Positions 13,963 to 17,509 of a stretch of DNA of 17,509 nt are shown here, in pieces. Made by a program: the position numbers and the translations under genes. Origin of the DNA: JBOHER01 sp050701115 (lineage in GTDB: Bacteria; Actinomycetota; Actinomycetes; Mycobacteriales; Pseudonocardiaceae); contig JBOHER010000468.1 in the NCBI GenBank assembly GCA_050701115.1, positions 1-17,509 of the forward strand. The letters are read 5' to 3'. A model generated the notes under the pieces. The model was not told the DNA's origin. It ran no database searches and saw nothing but the letters and a program-made list of their open reading frames with translations. The stretch's first letter is position 1; each line of letters begins with the position of its first letter.

Positions 13963-14685
13963 ATGACACGCGTACTGTTCGCGGTGTCCGGCTCGGCCCA
14001 CTGGACGCTGGCCGACGGCACCCGGCACCCGTGCGGCTTCTGGCCCGAGGAGCTGGCGGTGCCGCACGAGATCTTCCGCGGCAAAGGTTTTGACCTGGTG
14101 ATCGCCACCCCGGGCGCAGTGGTCCCCACAGCCGACGAGGCCGGTTTCAGCCCCGACATGAACGGCGGCTCGGCCGAGCCGGGGCAACGGTTCCGAGCCT
14201 ACCTGGACAGCATCGCGGATGAACTCGGCGCACCCGCCGACCTGAACGAGGCCGACCCCGCCGAGTTCGACTTCGTGTTCGTCCCGGGCGGACACGGGCC
14301 GATGGAGGATCTGGCCGCCAGCAACGAATTCGGCCGGCTGGTCGCGGCGTTCGACGCCGCGGGCAAGCCCGTGGCCGCGGTCTGTCACGGTCCGGCGGCG
14401 CTGCTGCCGGCGACCGGTGCCGACGGCCGGTGGCTGTTCGCGGGCCGCCGGGTCACCGGCTTCAGCAACGTCGAGGAGGGCCAGGTGGGCTTCGCCGACA
14501 AGGCGCCGTGGTTGCTGGAGGACCGCCTCGTCAAGGGCGGCGGGCGGTTCGAAACGAGCGCCGGGGCCTGGGAACCCCACGTGGTGGTGGACAGGAACCT
14601 TTACACCGGACAGAATCCGGCCTCGTCGGCCCCGTTGGCCGAGCGGCTCGCCGGAGCACTGAAACCGGTCGGCACCGTGCTCTGA
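13963..14685 (+). CDS. DJ-1/PfpI-family protein (compact copy)
   Basis: The 240-aa product starts MTRVLFAVSGSAHWTL, with GAGG eight bases before the ATG. The acidic pair E29/E30 lies in CGFWPEELAVP, FDFVFVPGGHGPMEDL occupies 102-117, the nucleophile elbow is AVCHGPAALL with Cys141 and His142, and HVVVDRNLYTGQNPASS closes the fold. These elements match the operon-encoded DJ-1 protein nearly position for position, but the long helical insertion is absent, so the two are paralogues. It resembles the Hsp31/glyoxalase III-type branch (conversion of methylglyoxal-like aldehydes or glycation repair). It is the only plus-strand gene of the island, read divergently from the operon and probably co-regulated from the shared promoter region. 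Confidence 0.85.
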   Translation: MTRVLFAVSGSAHWTLADGTRHPCGFWPEELAVPHEIFRGKGFDLVIATPGAVVPTADEAGFSPDMNGGSAEPGQRFRAYLDSIADELGAPADLNEADPAEFDFVFVPGGHGPMEDLAASNEFGRLVAAFDAAGKPVAAVCHGPAALLPATGADGRWLFAGRRVTGFSNVEEGQVGFADKAPWLLEDRLVKGGGRFETSAGAWEPHVVVDRNLYTGQNPASSAPLAERLAGALKPVGTVL

Positions 14686-14694
14686 ACCGGGATT

Positions 14695-14717
14695 GGGGGT
14701 GCCCGCGGGGCACCCCC
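14695..14717. terminator. bidirectional hairpin terminator
   Basis: GGGGGTGCCC and GGGCACCCCC form a perfect 10-bp stem around a GCG loop. It lies exactly between the convergent stops of the plus-strand DJ-1 gene (14685) and the minus-strand AraC gene (14719). There is no U-tract, which is common for actinobacterial hairpin terminators. Confidence 0.75.
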
Positions 14718-14718
14718 A

Positions 14719-15672
14719 TCACCCGTTCCGGACGCCGAACTCCTCACGTAGCGAACGAAGATCACAATACGCGCGCGGCGTCGCCCCGAATCGCGCGCGG
14801 AACTCGTTGATGAAATGCGACGCACTCGCGTAACCGACCGTCTTCGACACCTGTGTGACGCTCAGCCTGCCTTCGATCAGCAGGTCGCGCGCCCGGTTGA
14901 GCCGCATCTCCTTCACGAACTGGTATGGCGATTTCCCGGTCACCTCACGGAAGAGGTGCGAAAACGCCGAAGGGCTGAGCGAAACCCGTTCCGCCAGGTC
15001 GCTCACCGTCAGCGGCTCGGACATGTTGTCCTGCACATAGGAGACGACCTCGCTCACCGGGTTGCGCGCCACCTCCGACGCCGCGATCTCCAGCAGGCGC
15101 GAGTACTGCCCGGCTTGCAGGATCCGGTACACCATCTCGGCTAGGTAGATCGGCGCCAGCACCCGGCGGTCCGCGCCCGTGCCCGTCGCACGGAGGAACC
15201 GCAGGGTGGCCGACATCAGCGTGCAGTCCAGCGGGGTGACGAACGCCCGCTCAGACTGGCTGTGCGCCACCCGGTCGAACGTGGTGGCCCGCCGGTCGAG
15301 AACGTCAGCCGACACCCGCCGCACAAGCGCAGGGTCCACCTGCAGCACCAGCGAAAGGAACGGCCTGGCCGGCGTGGCTTCGAGGATCTCCGCGGTGAAG
15401 TGCTGGCGATCGCTCAGCACCAGGTAGTTGAACGGGTCGTAGGCGTGCGCACGCCCGTCGGCGACCACGCGCTTGCGCCCCTGCGCGATGATGCACAGCG
15501 AGAGCGAGCGCACCTCTTCCCACTGCGGGGCGGCGGGCCGGTCGTAGCGGTAGAAAGTCAAGCCCGGCCAGCCACCGGGGTTGCCGCCGAGCACGGGCGC
15601 ACGAGCCGCGATATCGGCAAGCAGATCACCCGCCGTATGACGTTCCTCGAGGGGCCGGAGCACGTCCGTCAC
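14719..15672 (-). CDS. AraC-family transcriptional regulator (second copy)
   Basis: The 317-aa product starts at GTG 15672 with GGGAGG eight bases upstream. It is a clear paralogue of the AraC protein at 5791-4826: PLEERHTAGDL, GWPGLTFYRYDRP, SLCIIAQGRKR and PFNYLVLSDRQHF in the N-terminal sensor domain, and GKSPYQFVKEMRLNRARDLL plus VGYASASHFINEFRARFG in the two C-terminal HTH motifs. The two regulators flank the whole monooxygenase region. The TGCGGATTCC motif sits about 75 bp upstream of its start and again in the divergent promoter, which suggests it controls both itself and the operon. The effector molecule is unknown. Confidence 0.87.
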   Translation of the reverse strand: MTDVLRPLEERHTAGDLLADIAARAPVLGGNPGGWPGLTFYRYDRPAAPQWEEVRSLSLCIIAQGRKRVVADGRAHAYDPFNYLVLSDRQHFTAEILEATPARPFLSLVLQVDPALVRRVSADVLDRRATTFDRVAHSQSERAFVTPLDCTLMSATLRFLRATGTGADRRVLAPIYLAEMVYRILQAGQYSRLLEIAASEVARNPVSEVVSYVQDNMSEPLTVSDLAERVSLSPSAFSHLFREVTGKSPYQFVKEMRLNRARDLLIEGRLSVTQVSKTVGYASASHFINEFRARFGATPRAYCDLRSLREEFGVRNG

Positions 15673-15745
15673 GTCCTTCGCCTCCCGTCCGCGGACCCTC
15701 GTCGGCCCCGGACTCCACGGTAGGCCGCGACCGGCCCTACCGGAC

Positions 15746-15775
15746 TGCGGATTCCAGGCGGCCTGCTATGGATTC
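15746..15775. promoter_or_regulatory. candidate AraC operator upstream of the second AraC gene
   Basis: TGCGGATTCC (15746-15755) is identical to the 10-mer at 13812-13821. A looser copy, TATGGATTC (15767-15775), starts 21 bp later, two helical turns away. The spacing and sharing between the regulator gene and the operon promoter are what autoregulated AraC systems show. It is inferred from sequence only. Confidence 0.4.
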
Positions 15776-15968
15776 GCGTCCGCTGAGGGGATGCCGATGT
15801 AGGCCTGCCCGTCGGTGTTCCCCCGCAGCGCTGGTGCAGCCTCGGGCACAAAGGTCAAGTCGTGTCACGTCCGGCAGTCACACAGAGTGACCGACTTCGC
15901 GTTTGGTGAGTCAGAAGTTCGAGTTGTGGACATAGGCGCCGTGAGCACGAGACGTGATCGGTGTGGGC

Positions 15969-16224
15969 CTATTGCCCGCGCCGCGCGCGAAGCTCGGTCC
16001 GCAGATCACCCAACGTGCGGCCGTCAGACATCCGCCGAAACGCGCCCCAACCGTTCTGGTGGTTGCCGCCCAGCGCGGTGGTGGCACCAGAGGGGTTGGA
16101 ATACACCCGGCCGTCGGTGAGGGTGTCTCCGGGTGGGGATGCCGCGTTCCCGGAGTTTGGTCAGCACGGTGGTGTGGTTGACGCCCACGTGTTCGCCGAC
16201 TCGTGGCAGATCGGACGACTTCAT
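15969..16224 (-). pseudogene. decayed recombinase-like HTH and RAMA/DUF4357-like remnant
   Basis: One minus-strand frame, from about 16224, reads SSDLPRVGEHVGVNHTTVL then TKLRERGIPTR. It resembles the C-terminal HTH of serine recombinases or resolvases, which often ends 'GIP.RD'. Just past that point a different frame (no start of its own; a stop at 16161-16163 precedes it) reads TLTDGRVYSNPSGATTALGG, then NHQNGWGAFRRMSDGRTLGDL, ending at TAG 15969-15971. That segment has the 'G.vY.SPSaAa.a..G...NGW' pattern of RAMA/DUF4357 domains of DNA-modification proteins. Either one gene carries a frameshift or two gene ends overlap. No intact start-to-stop gene is present. It lies between tRNA-Ala and the AraC gene. 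Confidence 0.5.
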
Positions 16225-16328
16225 AGCCTGGCAAGCCTGTGCGGCAACACCCTTGATCAGGCACCGACCGAACCGGCCTACATAACGAAACCGACCCAAT
16301 TGGGCATCACGTGTCCAAAATACATCTG

Positions 16329-16401
16329 TGGAGCTGAGGGGAATCGAACCCCTGACCTCCGCCTTGCAAAAGCGGCGCTCTACCAATTGAGCTACAGCCC
16401 C
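16329..16401 (-). tRNA. tRNA-Ala (anticodon TGC)
   Basis: The minus strand starts GGGGCTGTAGCTCA and ends GGTTCGATTCCCCTCAGCTCCA. The acceptor stem GGGGCTG/CAGCTCC contains the G3-U70 pair that identifies alanine tRNA. The anticodon loop CTTTTGCAAG gives TGC, and the T loop TTCGATT is standard. It is 73 nt including the discriminator A. The 3' CCA is not encoded, as is usual in many actinobacteria. The 3' end faces the recombinase remnant. Confidence 0.97.
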
Positions 16402-16427
16402 ATACGGGCCAAGGCCCGCGCGGATGT

Positions 16428-16616
16428 TCAGTTGTTGCTGGCCGGCTTCGGGGCCGGCGATGGAGCCGCGCCGTTGGCGCTCACTGAACCCAGCGTGACG
16501 TCGCCCGGAGCGGTCGCTTCCCGCCACAGGTCGGCCTCGGCCTGGGCGTCCTTGTTCCGCTTGATCACGAATAGTACGCCGCCGGCGATTGCCGCAAGTA
16601 CCAAGAGCTTTTTCAT
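16428..16616 (-). CDS. DLW-39 family protein
   Basis: A 62-aa protein starting MKKLLVLAAIAGGVLFVIKR: a single N-terminal transmembrane helix (about 3-18) followed by a basic stop-transfer segment, then AQAEADLWREATAPGD with the DLW motif (29-31) that names this small actinobacterial family, and a low-complexity Ala/Pro/Ser tail. AAGGAGGGG lies upstream of ATG 16616. The family has no known function and is typically encoded close to tRNA genes near gyrA and the replication origin. Here it ends 26 bp before tRNA-Ala on the same strand, which fits that context. Confidence 0.88.
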   Translation of the reverse strand: MKKLLVLAAIAGGVLFVIKRNKDAQAEADLWREATAPGDVTLGSVSANGAAPSPAPKPASNN

Positions 16617-16660
16617 TGCCGCTCCCCTCCTTGGAACACCTCACTCGTCCGACGCAGATG

Positions 16661-17200
16661 CTACTGCACGATCCGACAGCGGAGAGCACCGCCTGACGAC
16701 GATGCCGACGACGCGCACACCGTCAGGTCGACCTGGCTTTCAGTCGAGACGATGCTCCGTCTTCCCGACCACCGAGTCTTCCCGACCACCGATCGAACAT
16801 TCTCCAAGCGTCCACAGTCGCTGTCGAGCAGTACCTTCCGCTCGGTCAAGAAGGCTTCACCCCGCCTGCCGCGCTCAGCATCGGACAACTCCAGGCGCGC
16901 ATCGTTGAGCAAGGTCAGCTCTTCTTCGTTGGTGTGGTGATTGACCACCGCCACCAGGTCTTCCAACTTCCCACTGAAGGACTCGCCCTCCAGTTCGGCG
17001 ATTTCGAGGAAATCGAGCAGGGCGTGGTTGATCTCCGCGTGTTCCTCCTGCCCATGCTCGACCTCGTCGGAATCGGATGCCTTCTTCCGCAGCTTGGGAT
17101 AGACGGCGCGCTCTCCCGCCACGGCGTGCGCGATCAACACAGCAGACAACTCAGCCCGCAGTGACGCACGGTCGGCGGTGACGTCACGCAGGCCGCGCAT
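16661..17200 (-). CDS. hemerythrin (HHE)-domain protein, altered at both ends
   Basis: The helical HHE bundle is clear: AHAVAGERAVYPKLRKK, then EEHAEINHALLDFLEIAE and VVNHHTNEEELTLL, giving His and Glu ligands for a diiron O2- or NO-sensing centre. The first available start in frame (ATG 17200) gives 179 aa but cuts off the first helix. The upstream frame reads SYVVQTILGDHRKFEDL, which carries the expected first His ligand, yet has no ATG, GTG or TTG between the SRPBCC stop (17277) and 17200. Translation may start at CTG 17275, or the gene may be damaged. A 17-bp tandem duplication (16759-16792) shifts the end: without it the protein would end GKTEHRLD, about 32 residues earlier. Function is uncertain. 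Confidence 0.7.
   Translation of the reverse strand: MRGLRDVTADRASLRAELSAVLIAHAVAGERAVYPKLRKKASDSDEVEHGQEEHAEINHALLDFLEIAELEGESFSGKLEDLVAVVNHHTNEEELTLLNDARLELSDAERGRRGEAFLTERKVLLDSDCGRLENVRSVVGKTRWSGRRSIVSTESQVDLTVCASSASSSGGALRCRIVQ
16759..16792. repeat. perfect 17-bp tandem duplication
   Basis: GTCTTCCCGACCACCGA occurs twice back to back (16759-16775 and 16776-16792). Since 17 is not a multiple of three, it shifts the reading frame of the hemerythrin-like gene near its 3' end and bypasses a stop codon. The two copies are identical, which suggests a recent event. Confidence 0.95.
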
Positions 17201-17257
17201 CAGGTCCTCGAACTTGCGGTGATCGCCAAGGATCGTCTGGACAACGTAGCTCCGTTC

Positions 17258-17273
17258 GGTTCCACGTGGAACC
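17258..17273. other. parS-like ParB-binding palindrome
   Basis: GGTTCCACGTGGAACC is a perfect 16-bp palindrome whose inner 14 bases (GTTCCACGTGGAAC) match the parS class bound by chromosomal ParB proteins (consensus TGTTTCACGTGAAACA, with TTCCACGTGGAA variants known). ParB/parS sites cluster near the replication origin and organise segregation. It lies at the start of the hemerythrin-like gene, and DLW-39 plus tRNA-Ala next door also point to an origin-proximal region. Confidence 0.6.
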
Positions 17274-17276
17274 AGG

Positions 17277-17509
17277 TCAGTGTCTGATCGCGCGCGCGAT
17301 GTCGTCGAGATCGGTCCGCGTCTGCCGTGCGGTCGCCTTCGCGCCCAATCGGCCCATGATCGCCACCAGCAGGCGTTGCCACCGGGATGCCGAATTCAAT
17401 GGGCGGACGATGAACCGCATGGTCACCTCGGTGCTGTCAGCCGAGCGAGCCACCAGTTCCCAGATGCTGTCGTACCGAAGGCCGTTGTACTCGGCAGTCA
17501 CCGTATAGC
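17277..17509 (-). CDS. SRPBCC-family protein, C-terminal part (partial)
   Basis: The frame is open to the right window edge (a GTG at 17501 is probably internal) and ends at 17277. The visible residues read YTVTAEYNGLRYDSIWELV, then STEVTMRFIVRPLN, a hydrophobic helix LLVAIMGRLG, and TRTDLDDIARAIRH at the end. Two strands followed by a long C-terminal helix ending in a 'DL..I...I' pattern is the usual end of SRPBCC/polyketide cyclase-like lipid- or ligand-binding proteins. The N-terminal part is outside the window. The hemerythrin-like gene follows closely and is probably co-transcribed. The ligand is unknown. Confidence 0.6.
   Translation of the reverse strand, partial: YTVTAEYNGLRYDSIWELVARSADSTEVTMRFIVRPLNSASRWQRLLVAIMGRLGAKATARQTRTDLDDIARAIRH

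Noticed and set aside
14575..14590. A second CACGTG-centred site as a parS candidate
   Set aside because: The flanks (CCCCACGTGGTGG) break the palindrome and lie inside the DJ-1 coding region.
15781..15790. GCTGAGGGGA-like match to the tRNA-Ala 3' region as a possible attachment-site repeat
   Set aside because: Only about 10 bases match and the flanks differ at once; too short to separate from chance.
16405..16418. CGGGCC-AA-GGCCCG inverted repeat between DLW-39 and tRNA-Ala
   Set aside because: The stem is short and the loop would be only two bases; not a convincing terminator.
1..17509. CRISPR array
   Set aside because: No regularly spaced repeats were seen; the only perfect tandem repeat noticed is the 17-bp duplication at 16759-16792.

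Overview
High-GC actinobacterial DNA, probably from a Pseudonocardiales-type chromosome (Amycolatopsis or a relative). The evidence is the codon use, frequent GTG starts, 4-bp start/stop overlaps, a tRNA without encoded CCA and a DLW-39 family small protein. Genus assignment is inference. Nearly every gene lies on the minus strand.

Left arm (1-4200). The last 26 codons of an unidentified plus-strand gene run into a three-gene minus-strand operon: a putative Cap4/DUF4297-like nuclease (3288-1909), a small 'middle' protein (1912-1343) and a Rad50/SMC-like ATPase with a zinc hook (1346-123). This is the architecture of an ABC-three-component (Lamassu-like) conflict system. The ATPase stops soon after its zinc hook, with no C-terminal signature/Walker B half in the window, so the system looks truncated. 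A small two-helix membrane ORF and a stretch with no recognisable gene follow.

Centre (4195-15672). This is a catabolic island. A CocE/NonD hydrolase remnant and an AraC regulator are followed by an eleven-gene minus-strand operon (13718 to 5901). Its order is DJ-1/PfpI protein, two SnoaL-fold proteins, then a toluene/alkene-monooxygenase-type soluble diiron monooxygenase (alpha, gamma, effector, beta, Rieske ferredoxin), a ferredoxin reductase, a ribosomal-L22-like/MIP18 fusion protein and an ABM-domain protein. A second DJ-1/PfpI gene is divergent from the operon, and a second, paralogous AraC regulator closes the island. The likely logic is: electrons pass NADH to flavoprotein to Rieske to the diiron site; O2 is inserted into an alkene or aromatic substrate; the SnoaL-fold and DJ-1 proteins handle reactive products such as epoxides and carbonyls; the L22-MIP18 protein helps metallocentre assembly. 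Repeated TGCGGA-type motifs occur in the divergent promoter and upstream of the second AraC gene, and may be its operators. The substrate cannot be read from the sequence.

Right arm (15673-17509). This holds a decayed recombinase/RAMA-type remnant beside the 3' end of tRNA-Ala(TGC), then DLW-39, a hemerythrin-like gene altered by a 17-bp tandem duplication, a perfect parS-like palindrome and the end of an SRPBCC-family gene. DLW-39, tRNA-Ala and a parS-like site together suggest an origin-proximal backbone, with the accessory region inserted beside the tRNA.
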